Source: UBA6059 sp040219045 (lineage in GTDB: Bacteria; Bacteroidota; Bacteroidia; Cytophagales; Cyclobacteriaceae). From it: a stretch of 64,000 nt of DNA. The stretch spans positions 4,712,001 to 4,776,000 of the forward strand of contig OZ245881.1 in the NCBI GenBank assembly GCA_965229505.1. The letters are read 5' to 3'. This document shows positions 48,221-56,950 of this stretch, piece by piece. How positions within the stretch are numbered: position 1 is the stretch's first letter; each line of letters opens with the position of its first letter. Position numbers and translations under genes: made by a program. The notes beneath the pieces were generated by a model, which had not been told where the DNA came from, made no database searches, and saw nothing but the letters and a program-made list of their open reading frames with translations.

Positions 48221-49218
48221 AGTGTTGGCTGATCGGCCTATTGTTATTGTTGCCTTGGGTGGGCAGGACTCATCCCGTCTCGCTTACCTGGGCTAACGTA
48301 AGAATCAATGGCACTCAGGTGAGTGTTAACTTCAAAGTATTGTTGGAAGACCTGATCTACTTCCACCATCCCGAGCACGATGGCTACTACCAGTACAACA
48401 CTGATACGCTCAAGACATTAGCAGAATTACATGGCGAAATCATCGAAGACTATTTTCACTTCACAGATGCTGAAGGCGAGCGCATCTCATTGACTCTGAG
48501 GGCCATTGATGCGAATGAGCTCACCGGAGAAAAGATAGCTGCAATGGATCTTATGAAGTACAGCATCAGATATCAATTGACCACTACCCTTCCGAATGCT
48601 GATTGGGATCAGCTGAGTTTTCACCAGGAGTTTGATCAACATGAGATTGGTATACCGTCAGTGACCTTCCTCACTGCCTTCAATAATGTTGACAAGCTGG
48701 TAAATGACGTAGAAGTCTCGCCAGATCAGCCTTTCACGCTGCTTGCCTCTGGTCAAGAACAGCCGATCAATCCCTCCCAACTAACCAGTTCCTATTTCTC
48801 TATTAGGCCCATGGGAATTCGGCATGAACTGACCTTGCCTTATGAGCAGTATGTGCTCTTGACAGGCCATTCTGATGATGCCTTTAATGAAGTAGGTACA
48901 CTCGCCTACTTTGATAGTCACAACCCTGTGACTGCCAATAATCTTGAGCTTATCCCTGAGCTGAGGCACTTTACGTCATTGCAGTCGGCTGATGATGGCC
49001 TGCTACAATCCCAGAGCCTCGTTTACCTTGATCTCTACTACCCTATTGAGCAATCTGCCGATATGGTCTCCATCACATGGTCGGATTACAACTGGCAATG
49101 GCGCTGGTTTGACTCCACCATCATGACCATGGATAGCATTTATCAGCATACCTTCTCGCGCTATCAGCCAACTTTCTTTTGGGAGCGGAAGAGTACTGTG
49201 GTGGGTTTGAAGAAGTGA
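48217..49218 (+). CDS. Secreted protein of unknown function coupled to the GH38 enzyme
   Basis: I take the GTG at 48217, which overlaps the GH38 stop codon (GTGA) and gives a clean signal peptide (CWLIGLLLLLPWVGRTHP). The 333-residue mature protein is beta-rich and polar, with no Cys and no motif I know. It includes TWANVRINGTQVSVNFKVLLEDLIYF near the start and LDLYYPIEQSADMVSITWSDYNWQWRWFD near the end. The translational coupling suggests it works with the mannosidase-like enzyme, for example as a glycan-binding or surface partner. A TTG further upstream would add 11 residues without a better signal. Confidence 0.65.
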   Translation: MKCWLIGLLLLLPWVGRTHPVSLTWANVRINGTQVSVNFKVLLEDLIYFHHPEHDGYYQYNTDTLKTLAELHGEIIEDYFHFTDAEGERISLTLRAIDANELTGEKIAAMDLMKYSIRYQLTTTLPNADWDQLSFHQEFDQHEIGIPSVTFLTAFNNVDKLVNDVEVSPDQPFTLLASGQEQPINPSQLTSSYFSIRPMGIRHELTLPYEQYVLLTGHSDDAFNEVGTLAYFDSHNPVTANNLELIPELRHFTSLQSADDGLLQSQSLVYLDLYYPIEQSADMVSITWSDYNWQWRWFDSTIMTMDSIYQHTFSRYQPTFFWERKSTVVGLKK

Positions 49219-49745
49219 TGAGGAGCAGAAATAAATAGGCATGGATATTCAGCCCAGAGTTATTCCAGCTAAAGCTGGTTTGTTCTGTGTCCCCATTGGG
49301 GACTACAGGGGTGTGAGATGCATTGGAAAGACCTCCCCCAAACCCCCTCAATGAGGGGGAAAGAGGTGCTTCAAGCTTTGTTGGCATAGAATCTTAAATT
49401 GATGCTAAATAACCAGGTCTTGTTTTGAAATCAGACCCATTGATTGAAGAACACATATTGTAGATCAGCACCAGACCGGTTAATTAGACCTATAAAAACA
49501 GGTAGGTGCAGAAGTCTGGAGCGCCTTTGTCCCCATTGGGGACTTACAGGGGGGGGTGAGTTGCATTGGGTACCCCCTTAGATGGAAAGAGGTGCTACGG
49601 GCTGCAGTTGTATATGGTATATATGCATACCTGGAAAAGGTCAAGCTAATGGTCCAACGACTTTTGTGGTTGTATTTTGAGAAGCGGATCATCTCAGCAA
49701 ATTATCATTGAAGAGTTGTCTGACCACTTCTGCCGACCAAAAGTC
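49219..49745. repeat. Gene-free stretch with C-rich/G-rich repeats
   Basis: Two copies of TGTCCCCATTGGGGACT followed by ACAGGGG lie at 49288-49313 and 49529-49553. A CCTCCCCCAAACCCCCTC / GAGGGGG arm pair lies at about 49332-49360. The same elements occur near 12.2, 39.0 and 42.0 kb. No gene, RNA or promoter is seen here; it lies between convergent genes and may contribute to ending transcription. Confidence 0.6.
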
Positions 49746-50516
49746 TCAATCCCGCTTACTCCCACCGATCTTGATGCCTAAGCCGCCATCGATGCGGATG
49801 GCTTGTCCAGTGATAAAGGCTGCTTTGCCTTCTGCTAAGAAGTAAATGAGCTCCGCGATCTCCTCAGGCGTACCAATCCGCTGTGTCAGGTGCATGTCGA
49901 CACATTCCTGATAGACTTCCTCTGGATCTGGCGACTCTGCTATGGATGACCTGAACATGGGTGTATCCACCGTACCAGGGCAGATCGCAACACTCCTTAT
50001 GTCAGGGCCATAGTCTACCGCGATACTTCTGGTCAATCCAAGTATAGCCGTTTTAGCCGTTGTATAGGGTGCTACATTGTTTTGTGAAATATAGGCCTGA
50101 ACACTTGAGACTAGGGTAACCAGACCACCACCACACTTTTGCATTTCAGGAATGGCGTACTTAGCGCAGAGGAAGGCGCTTTTAAGATTGACGTTCATGA
50201 CCAGGTCCCACTCTTCCTCTGAGGTCTCTGTCACCGTAGAGTACCGTTGGATACCTGCACTGTGCACCAAGGCATCTACTCCGCCAAGTTCAGCCACGAC
50301 GGCTTCAAAAGCGGCTTTTACCTTAGTACCCTTGGAAACGTCACACTGGATAAATAATGCACCTTCACCCAGATCATCGGCTAAGGTGCTACCTATCTCA
50401 TCCAGATCAAGGATCGCGACTTGCCACCCATTTTGATGAAATAGCCGACTACATGCGCCACCAATTCCTTTGGCTCCTCCAGTGATCACTACTGTTTTCT
50501 TATCTGTTCTGGCCAT
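49746..50516 (-). CDS. SDR-family NAD(P)-dependent oxidoreductase (first sugar dehydrogenase candidate)
   Basis: The 256-residue classical short-chain dehydrogenase has the cofactor motif TGGAKGIGGACS, the Asp in ILDLDEIG that favours NAD, the HSAG segment, the catalytic Ser in VSSVQAY and the Tyr-Lys pair in APYTTAKTA. It ends with FITGQAIRIDGGLGIKIGG. It lies 2 bp after the SMP-30 lactonase-like gene in a leftward operon with DUF4432 and UxuA-like genes. A role oxidising a free sugar to a lactone, just before the lactonase step, fits the context. The exact substrate is not readable from the sequence. Confidence 0.85.
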   Translation of the reverse strand: MARTDKKTVVITGGAKGIGGACSRLFHQNGWQVAILDLDEIGSTLADDLGEGALFIQCDVSKGTKVKAAFEAVVAELGGVDALVHSAGIQRYSTVTETSEEEWDLVMNVNLKSAFLCAKYAIPEMQKCGGGLVTLVSSVQAYISQNNVAPYTTAKTAILGLTRSIAVDYGPDIRSVAICPGTVDTPMFRSSIAESPDPEEVYQECVDMHLTQRIGTPEEIAELIYFLAEGKAAFITGQAIRIDGGLGIKIGGSKRD

Positions 50517-50518
50517 AG

Positions 50519-51370
50519 CTACTTCGTATGTGAGGGTAAGGCCAATCCTTTGATACCTGCATCAATTTTCGTGATATGCCATCGGCCAAGGTTGGCCGTG
50601 AACATTTGCTCCATGTTTTTGCCACCAAAAGCGATGTTGGTGGGATTGGATAGCGTGTGCGCTTCCCAGTCGTCAATAAACACCCTATTGACACGGTCTG
50701 GTGTCACTTTGTAGATCTTGTTCGGCGCATAGCAAGAGACATAAAGATTACCTGCCGCATCGAATGCGCATCCATCAGGCACAGATTCCGGTAGGGTACA
50801 AAAGATCTCCCGATCACCTGCCGTACCATCGGCATTGATATGTACCCGCTCGATTCCCGGTAGGAAAGAAACGACGATGTAGAGATAGTCACCCTTGGGA
50901 CTGAGCGCACAGCCATTGGCAAAATTGAACGGGCCCTGATGCCAGATATGGCCCTGACCGTCAGGCGTGTACTTGAGTATGCAGCCATTGACCTCCCTGA
51001 ACTCTCCGCTTTCTGTCACGTAGAGGTTACCCTCTACATCGAAGACGGCATAATTGGGAATATTGAATTGATGTCCCTCAGCGCCTTCAGAGAACTTCTC
51101 AAGCTTCAGAGTCGCCATGTCCAGTTTCCAGAGACATTTTTGCCCCAGATCACAGATCGCCATCCAGTCAGCACCAGGACTAAAAGCAATTCCCAGGATA
51201 AACCCACCCGTATTCGCGACTTCCTCGACCTGAGTGCCGTCACTGGAGATGCGATAGATCTGTCCGGCTTCACCTCCTGCCCAGAGTGTGCCATCAGGGT
51301 GCTCAGCAATACATTCCGGATGATCCAGTCCGTCAGCAAATACCGTAGTTTTTTCTAATAATGGATGCAT
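50519..51370 (-). CDS. SMP-30/gluconolactonase-family lactonase
   Basis: The 283-residue protein has the six-bladed beta-propeller repeats of the SMP-30/LRE family. Examples are HPECIAEHPDGTLWAGGEAGQIYRI, GFILGIAFSPGADWMAICD, FNFANGCALSPKGDYLYIV, VPDGCAFDAAGNLYVSCYAPNKIYKV and LSNPTNIAFGGKNMEQMFTANLG. The first Glu in PECIAEHPDG and the Asn/Asp in later blades are the expected metal ligands. Such enzymes open aldonolactones. It is placed between the SDR gene and the DUF4432 gene, with 2-18 bp gaps. No signal peptide is seen, so it acts in the cytoplasm. Confidence 0.88.
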   Translation of the reverse strand: MHPLLEKTTVFADGLDHPECIAEHPDGTLWAGGEAGQIYRISSDGTQVEEVANTGGFILGIAFSPGADWMAICDLGQKCLWKLDMATLKLEKFSEGAEGHQFNIPNYAVFDVEGNLYVTESGEFREVNGCILKYTPDGQGHIWHQGPFNFANGCALSPKGDYLYIVVSFLPGIERVHINADGTAGDREIFCTLPESVPDGCAFDAAGNLYVSCYAPNKIYKVTPDRVNRVFIDDWEAHTLSNPTNIAFGGKNMEQMFTANLGRWHITKIDAGIKGLALPSHTK

Positions 51371-51388
51371 ATAAATTCGTTTATAGAC

Positions 51389-52435
51389 TTAAATGGATGG
51401 CTCGGTGGTCATGACACCTGCCAGTAATTGTGTTTCCTCCGTATCTCCCGCTTTGATTTTCAACCAGTCCCCTTTTTCAATAGCTTTCTCCGGCTCACTC
51501 GTCCAGGCGGATGTCCATGGCTCGAGTCCAACCGCATAAGCACCACCCCACCAGGGCGCATCCTGAGTAGCATAGCGCTCCTGCCAGTACCAGAGGTGCG
51601 AGAAGATATTGGCATCCCATTGGACACCAAAGCCAATCTGCTCCTTCTCACTCCAAAGTGCGTATTTGGCGTCTCTCGGATAGCCGGAGAGATAAGCAAG
51701 GTCGCTGTAAGCTGGAGCCATGCGGGACGGGATGATGCTCGCGTCATCTAGCTGCCCGTTAATATCTTTCACATTAGGCCAGGTGGCATTTTGCCCTGAT
51801 TGAAAACGGCGATGATCCGGCATGGTTGATTCAGCCTTAAAGTCCTTGGCATTGGTCATCACTCTGGCTCCCTCGTCAAGAAAGGGTAAGCCAAAAGCAA
51901 TATGGTGCCCCCACATAATATCCAGGTCGGTCTTTGATTCGTTAACCAAACGCTCACTGATCAGAATGCCTTGTGAATCATGCTCAAGGGTAATGGTCTT
52001 CTCCAGGAATACTGGTACCCGAAGTGGTCTTACCCAGAGCTTTAGAACCACACGGTCATCAGTGTTTTCAATGATGGCATGCTTCCATGGGATCATTGCG
52101 ACCTCTCCGTGCTGCCCCAGATGTGCACCGCGGTAATTAAAGCCGGGGCTATTGGGCAAGGCTTCCTGCCATCCGCCGTAGTAGTAGTCCTCAAATTGAT
52201 TGGCTGTGCCTCTATTTTGGGAAAAATCCTGATTTGGATTACGGATGCCTTTGTCGAGGCGCAACATAAAATCGAGTGCCACCGGCTTGTAGATAAACTC
52301 GAAAATATCGCTTCCCCGACCGACGAGTATTCCGACTTTGATAAAGTCATTTTCCATGTAGACGACTGGCATATTTTTGTAGGCCCAATCATCTGAGATG
52401 CTACATTTTCCGGTAGGAAATCTTACACTATCCAT
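51389..52435 (-). CDS. DUF4432 / aldose 1-epimerase-like sugar mutarotase
   Basis: The 348-residue protein resembles DUF4432 proteins, which have a galactose-mutarotase-like beta-sandwich. Visible blocks are GRGSDIFEFIYKPVALDFML, DYYYGGWQEALPNSP, HGEVAMIPWKHAI, DIMWGHHIAFGLPFLDEGARV and GLEPWTSAWTSEPEKAI. The conserved His residues (GHH) and the Trp-Glu region correspond to the sugar site of mutarotases. It likely converts the anomers of the sugar used by this operon. Its start overlaps the end of the UxuA-like gene by 8 bp. Confidence 0.75.
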   Translation of the reverse strand: MDSVRFPTGKCSISDDWAYKNMPVVYMENDFIKVGILVGRGSDIFEFIYKPVALDFMLRLDKGIRNPNQDFSQNRGTANQFEDYYYGGWQEALPNSPGFNYRGAHLGQHGEVAMIPWKHAIIENTDDRVVLKLWVRPLRVPVFLEKTITLEHDSQGILISERLVNESKTDLDIMWGHHIAFGLPFLDEGARVMTNAKDFKAESTMPDHRRFQSGQNATWPNVKDINGQLDDASIIPSRMAPAYSDLAYLSGYPRDAKYALWSEKEQIGFGVQWDANIFSHLWYWQERYATQDAPWWGGAYAVGLEPWTSAWTSEPEKAIEKGDWLKIKAGDTEETQLLAGVMTTEPSI

Positions 52436-53501
52436 AGGCCAGTGAATTGATCGCTCCTCTCATAAAACCCAGCGCGTAGGCCATGCCCGCATGCCATGGT
52501 GCCCCACATGTCATCTCTGGCGTATGATCCGGGATGAGTACGCCGTTCCACTCGTTTTCTTTGAGTATCCTCAATGTTTTGATCATATCTATATCACCTT
52601 CATCTACAAATGCTTCTCTGTAGTGCGGCACTTTGCCAACCACATTTCTGAAATGAATATAACCAATCCGGTCGGTCTTGGCATACTTGGCAAGTAGATC
52701 ATAGATATCTCCATCGACCATCTCCTGAAGCGTACCCATGCAAAACTCAAATCCATTGGCAGGGCTGGGATTGACCTGCAAAAGCTTCTCATATTCGGTA
52801 TGTGTATAGAATAACCTGGCCGTTCGGCGCAATTCTGGTAGTGGCGGATCGTCGGGATGTGCTACCAGCTTGACATTGTTTTCTTCTGCTACGGGCAGGA
52901 TTCGATCCAGGAAATACTGGAGCCTCTGCCACATCTCCTCACGGCCTACCGGCTCAATGGCATTTCCCTTAGCATCAGGGTTGTAGGTCATATTCCAAAC
53001 CATACCATCAGGGATAGGCTGTTGGGTGTCGATTGCGCTAGCGTCGAACTCTATGGACCTTGCTTGCCCCCTACCGGAAGGCTTGCCAGTCCAGCCCCAT
53101 ACGCCTGCAAGGCTGAAGTAATAGCCCATGACAGGAATGCCGAGCCTACCCATATATTGTATCGTTCGTTTGATCTGCTCAAGCTGCTGGTCTTTTTTAG
53201 GACCATCGAGCAGCACGTCATACCAATGTGAAGGATCGAAGTTCTCTATAGCTTCCCACACAAGCCCATGTCCTTCGATCTGTTGCTTGATAGACTTTAG
53301 CTCGTCAAAAGTCCAGGGCTTATGTTCATTATGTGTCGTACCCCAACCACCGAGGTAGTTTTGGGTAAGGGACGGGTTATCCCCGCCTTTGATGTAATCG
53401 ACCAATTGTACGACGATATGACTTGCTCCAGCTTGCTTTGCAAAGCGGAAATTATCATCGGTGAGCAATGATTTATAGAGCCCCAGGCCAAGATTTATCA
53501 T
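52428..53501 (-). CDS. UxuA-like (mannonate dehydratase family) sugar-acid dehydratase
   Basis: The 357-residue protein belongs to the D-mannonate dehydratase/TIM-barrel group. It has WEAIENFDPSHWYDVLL, IQYMGRLGIPVMGYYFSLAGVWGWTGKP, NNVKLVAHPDDPPLPELR (metal-binding His and Asp), GFEFCMGTLQEM, IGYIHFRNVVG and VLIPDHTPEMTCGAPWHAGMAYALGFMRGAI. UxuA removes water from mannonate to give 2-keto-3-deoxygluconate. Here the neighbours point to an aldonate made by an SDR and a lactonase, so the true substrate may differ. It is the first gene of the leftward operon and faces the divergent lipoprotein gene across 208 bp. Confidence 0.82.
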   Translation of the reverse strand: MINLGLGLYKSLLTDDNFRFAKQAGASHIVVQLVDYIKGGDNPSLTQNYLGGWGTTHNEHKPWTFDELKSIKQQIEGHGLVWEAIENFDPSHWYDVLLDGPKKDQQLEQIKRTIQYMGRLGIPVMGYYFSLAGVWGWTGKPSGRGQARSIEFDASAIDTQQPIPDGMVWNMTYNPDAKGNAIEPVGREEMWQRLQYFLDRILPVAEENNVKLVAHPDDPPLPELRRTARLFYTHTEYEKLLQVNPSPANGFEFCMGTLQEMVDGDIYDLLAKYAKTDRIGYIHFRNVVGKVPHYREAFVDEGDIDMIKTLRILKENEWNGVLIPDHTPEMTCGAPWHAGMAYALGFMRGAINSLAYG

Positions 53502-53709
53502 AGTTCGAGCGTTATTAGTTTAATACAACTCAAGACGCTGAAAGAACTATTGATTGCGTACTTCAAATGTCTGTAATTCCATGCATTGGCAAATGTCGTG
53601 AGCTCTGTATTGTGGATAGTTCACCACCGCAGATAAGATTGTGCAGGTTGAGACATAAAACACGCAGTAGTCAAGCATTCGAGAGCTGTATTTATTTGTA
53701 TGATAAGCA

Positions 53710-54897
53710 ATGTCAATGATCCGACTAACCAAGGCTATTATTATTTTAACATGCCTATTCGTGATAGGCTGTATCGAGGATGAGACGAAGGATTTCACTT
53801 CAGAGAACTACTATCCTTTCGTGCCTAAGGATACAGTCCAGACACCAGAAGAGCCAATTGAACCACCAGTTGAGCCTGAACCCACTCCACCAACACCTGA
53901 GCCGACACCCCCACCAGTGGTTAACTGTGGAGATAGCGTATTTACGGTGACTAGAAGTGAGTCATTTATTGATCTATTTACTAGATATGGTGGCGGCTGG
54001 ACGGGTGGTGATGCCACATACTCTATTTTATTGCCAGATGGTAAAACCCTCTGGATGTTTGGAGACACCTTCCTCGGGACTGTGCGGCCTGATCGATCAA
54101 GACCGGGAGGGCCACTTTCACGAAACACATTTGTTGTACAAGATGGAGAGGAGCTCACGACCTATGTCAAGAGCGACGGATCAGCATTTATCACTCCGGA
54201 AGAAGCCGGCTGGTGGTATTGGCCAACGGATGGCACTGTCGTCAATGATACGCTACAGGTGTTATTATCAGCTTTTCGCTCCACCGGGCAAGGTGGGATT
54301 TTTGGTTTTGAGTATGCCCGGATTGATCTGGCTCTATTTACCCTCCCCGACCTTGAGTTGATCTCCATCACACCGAGAATAGAGGAACCAACCATCGCCT
54401 TTGGCTCTTGCATGGTGGAAGATGATGACTACATCTATATCTATGGCGCAGAATCCGGTAATTTGCAGAAGTTTGCCAATGTCGCCCGAGCCGCTAATGG
54501 TGACCTGAGAAATGAATGGGAGTATTACGACGGCACCAATTGGGTGCCGGATAAAGAATCCAGTGCACACCTCATGAACGATGTTTCGGAGCAGTTTGCA
54601 GTTTTTAAAGACAATGGTCACTACTACCTTGTCACCCATAACTTTCTCTTTGGCGATGAGATTTATATCTGGGATTCCCCCACACCCGTCGGTCCATGGG
54701 GCAATCAAAGAACCATTTACTGCACACCCGAAACGGGAGGTGATCGATGGACCTATAATTCCTTTGTACATCCACAGTTCACTGAAAACGATGAGATTCT
54801 GATTTCTTACAATATCAACAGCTTCAACTTCCCGGATCTTTTTGACAATGCGGATTACTATCGACCTTATTTTATTCGCGTGGGTAACTGGAGATAA
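53710..54897 (+). CDS. Lipoprotein with a DUF4185/DUF5005-like beta-propeller
   Basis: A signal peptide with lipobox (LFVIGC) is followed by a Pro/Glu/Thr-rich linker (EEPIEPPVEPEPTPPTPEP) that would hold the domain away from the membrane. From residue 75 the domain begins with the block TLWMFGDTFLG, the signature of DUF4185/DUF5005-type five-bladed propellers. It ends with DEILISYNINSFNF and YYRPYFIRVGNW. Such domains resemble glycan-active or glycan-binding propellers. The gene starts the rightward set divergent from the UxuA operon and is followed 9 bp later by a paralogue. Confidence 0.72.
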   Translation: MSMIRLTKAIIILTCLFVIGCIEDETKDFTSENYYPFVPKDTVQTPEEPIEPPVEPEPTPPTPEPTPPPVVNCGDSVFTVTRSESFIDLFTRYGGGWTGGDATYSILLPDGKTLWMFGDTFLGTVRPDRSRPGGPLSRNTFVVQDGEELTTYVKSDGSAFITPEEAGWWYWPTDGTVVNDTLQVLLSAFRSTGQGGIFGFEYARIDLALFTLPDLELISITPRIEEPTIAFGSCMVEDDDYIYIYGAESGNLQKFANVARAANGDLRNEWEYYDGTNWVPDKESSAHLMNDVSEQFAVFKDNGHYYLVTHNFLFGDEIYIWDSPTPVGPWGNQRTIYCTPETGGDRWTYNSFVHPQFTENDEILISYNINSFNFPDLFDNADYYRPYFIRVGNWR

Positions 54898-54906
54898 TTA
54901 TCGATT

Positions 54907-56133
54907 ATGAAGATACATAGCTACATCACCACCCTAGTACTGTGCGGGCTCATGGCTTGTCAAAGTAAGCCTACGGATCAAACCACGGATCAAATACCTG
55001 AAACTGTACCGGCAGATCCGTTTGCTTTCGAGTATACCACCGAAGCAGCCCCCCAATGGACCGAGTTGTTCTATCGCAAATCAGGTTGGTTTGGTGCTGA
55101 TGGAATATTTTCCATTCCCCTCTCGGGTGTGGACCTACCGGGAAATGAGGGTAATAATAAGACGCTGTTGATCTTCAGCGATACCTACATAGGTGAAGTT
55201 GGCGAGGATGGTGCACCCCTACCGGGAAATACGATGGTCAATAACACAGTGGCTTATATTGATGGGTTGACACCAGATTCGGAGAATATCAATTTTCATT
55301 ACAAGCAAGGGGATAATGGTCAGCCAACAACCTTCTTTGTACCCCAAAATGCCAATGCCAAGGAAGGCCAGTACTACTGGATGGGTGATGGATTCATCAA
55401 CCCGGAGATGGACAATAAGCTGCATCTATTTGCTTATCACGTATCGATGACCGGGCCGGGTGTATTCGACTTTGCGGTAGAGAATGTGAGCTTGCTCGCG
55501 ATCCCGGATGCTACTACACCTCCTTTTGATGACTATGAGCAATTAACCACCCCACTACATATCAAATCGGACAAGGTTGGTGAAGGTGACCTTGGGGCGG
55601 GTGTCTTAGTGAATGCCGAATGGGCCGGTGCTCCCAACCCTGATGGCTTTGTTTATGTTTATGGCTGTATTGGTGCTGGTAAACAGCTAGTTGCCGCGAG
55701 GGTCAAACCATCGGAATTTGAGTCCTTTGATCAATGGCAGTACTGGACTGGAGAAGATTGGAGTGCAGATATTGCTCAGATCGCAGGAATCACGGATAAC
55801 CTGTCCAATGAGCTAAGCGTGACGCCTCTCAATGATGGTCGCTACCTGTTGACTTTCCAGGTGATGGGCATTTCTGATAAGGTAGGTGTAAAGGTGGGCT
55901 TAAGCCCGGTAGGACCCTTTGGACCAACGCATGAAGTGTGGACGACTCCTGAGATCAACGAGCCGCCGGGAATACTGCCTTATAACGCGAAAGCACACCC
56001 TAACCTCTCCCAACCCGGTGAACTACTCATCAGCTATAATACAATTACGGCTAATTTCTGGAATGACATCCAAAGGGATGCCCATATCTACCGACCTAGA
56101 TTTATTGTACTCAAGTCACCCTACTTAAGATAG
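54907..56133 (+). CDS. Second DUF4185/DUF5005-like lipoprotein (paralogue)
   Basis: The 408-residue product has a lipobox (GLMAC), a short Thr/Pro/Asp-rich linker and the domain block TLLIFSDTYIGEVG. It ends with GELLISYNTITANFW and YRPRFIVLKSPYL, aligned with the end of the preceding gene (ILISYN..., YYRPYFIRV). The pair is therefore a tandem duplication followed by divergence. The N-terminal WTELFYRKSGWFGADGIFSIPL matches the neighbour's LFTRYGGGWTGGDATYSILL. The stop codon is directly followed by the ATG of the SDR gene, so it is in the same operon as the sugar-acid enzymes. Confidence 0.72.
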   Translation: MKIHSYITTLVLCGLMACQSKPTDQTTDQIPETVPADPFAFEYTTEAAPQWTELFYRKSGWFGADGIFSIPLSGVDLPGNEGNNKTLLIFSDTYIGEVGEDGAPLPGNTMVNNTVAYIDGLTPDSENINFHYKQGDNGQPTTFFVPQNANAKEGQYYWMGDGFINPEMDNKLHLFAYHVSMTGPGVFDFAVENVSLLAIPDATTPPFDDYEQLTTPLHIKSDKVGEGDLGAGVLVNAEWAGAPNPDGFVYVYGCIGAGKQLVAARVKPSEFESFDQWQYWTGEDWSADIAQIAGITDNLSNELSVTPLNDGRYLLTFQVMGISDKVGVKVGLSPVGPFGPTHEVWTTPEINEPPGILPYNAKAHPNLSQPGELLISYNTITANFWNDIQRDAHIYRPRFIVLKSPYLR

Positions 56134-56919
56134 ATGAAGAACATATTTGATCTCAGTGGCAAAACAGCCGTCATCACTGGCGGAGGTAGTGGTATTGGTA
56201 AGTCCATCGCTCAGGTATTTGCACAGCAAGGTGCACGAGTGGTTATCCTGGACGTAAACGTGACTGCCGCTGAAACTACCGTGAATGAAATCGAAAAAGC
56301 TGGAGGTGTTGCCTCTTTCTTTCAATGTGATATTGTTGATCAGAAGGCCGTACTGGAAGTTTTTGACATGATCAATGAAATGGCCGGCTCTGTTGACATA
56401 TTGGTCAACAATGCCGGTGTGGCAGCTATTGGTACGATCGAGGAGACCACAGAGGCAGATATGGACCGACTCTATAGCATCAATGTGAAAGGTGCCTACA
56501 ATTGCAGCCTGGCGGCTGTCAGGAAAATGAAAATGCAGCGCCAAGGTTGCATACTGAACATGGCTTCAGTGGCATCTGTAGTAGGCTTAGATGCAAGATT
56601 TGCCTACTCTATGACTAAAGGTGCCATCCTGACGATGACCTATTCGCTGGCCAAAGACTACATCGAGCATGGCATTCGCTGCAATAGTATCTCTCCCGGG
56701 CGGGTGCATACGCCATTTGTTGATGGGTATCTGGCCAACAACTACCCTGGTAAGGAAGCAGAAATGTTTGACAAGCTTTCTAAGACACAACCTATCGGAA
56801 GAATGGGAAAACCATCAGAAATCGCTCATCTGGCACTTTATCTTTGCTCTGATGAAGCCGGATTTGTGACCGGAAGCAACTACTATATTGACGGAGGGTT
56901 TGTGACGCTTAATACTTGA
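56134..56919 (+). CDS. SDR-family oxidoreductase (second sugar-acid dehydrogenase candidate)
   Basis: The 261-residue enzyme has TGGGSGIGKSIAQVFAQQGARVVILDVN (NAD-binding, Asp at the end of strand 2), VNNAGVAAIG, the catalytic Ser in NMASVASVVG and the YSMTK pair. It ends with GFVTGSNYYIDGGFVTL. Its N-terminus (LSGKTAVITGG) resembles 2-keto-3-deoxy-L-fuconate or rhamnonate dehydrogenases. It lies between the DUF4185-like lipoprotein genes and the FAH-family hydrolase, the usual partner of such dehydrogenases. The proposed role is oxidation of a 2-keto-3-deoxy acid to the diketo acid. Confidence 0.85.
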   Translation: MKNIFDLSGKTAVITGGGSGIGKSIAQVFAQQGARVVILDVNVTAAETTVNEIEKAGGVASFFQCDIVDQKAVLEVFDMINEMAGSVDILVNNAGVAAIGTIEETTEADMDRLYSINVKGAYNCSLAAVRKMKMQRQGCILNMASVASVVGLDARFAYSMTKGAILTMTYSLAKDYIEHGIRCNSISPGRVHTPFVDGYLANNYPGKEAEMFDKLSKTQPIGRMGKPSEIAHLALYLCSDEAGFVTGSNYYIDGGFVTLNT

Positions 56920-56950
56920 TTACAATTGAAATTGAATAATTGACAATTAT

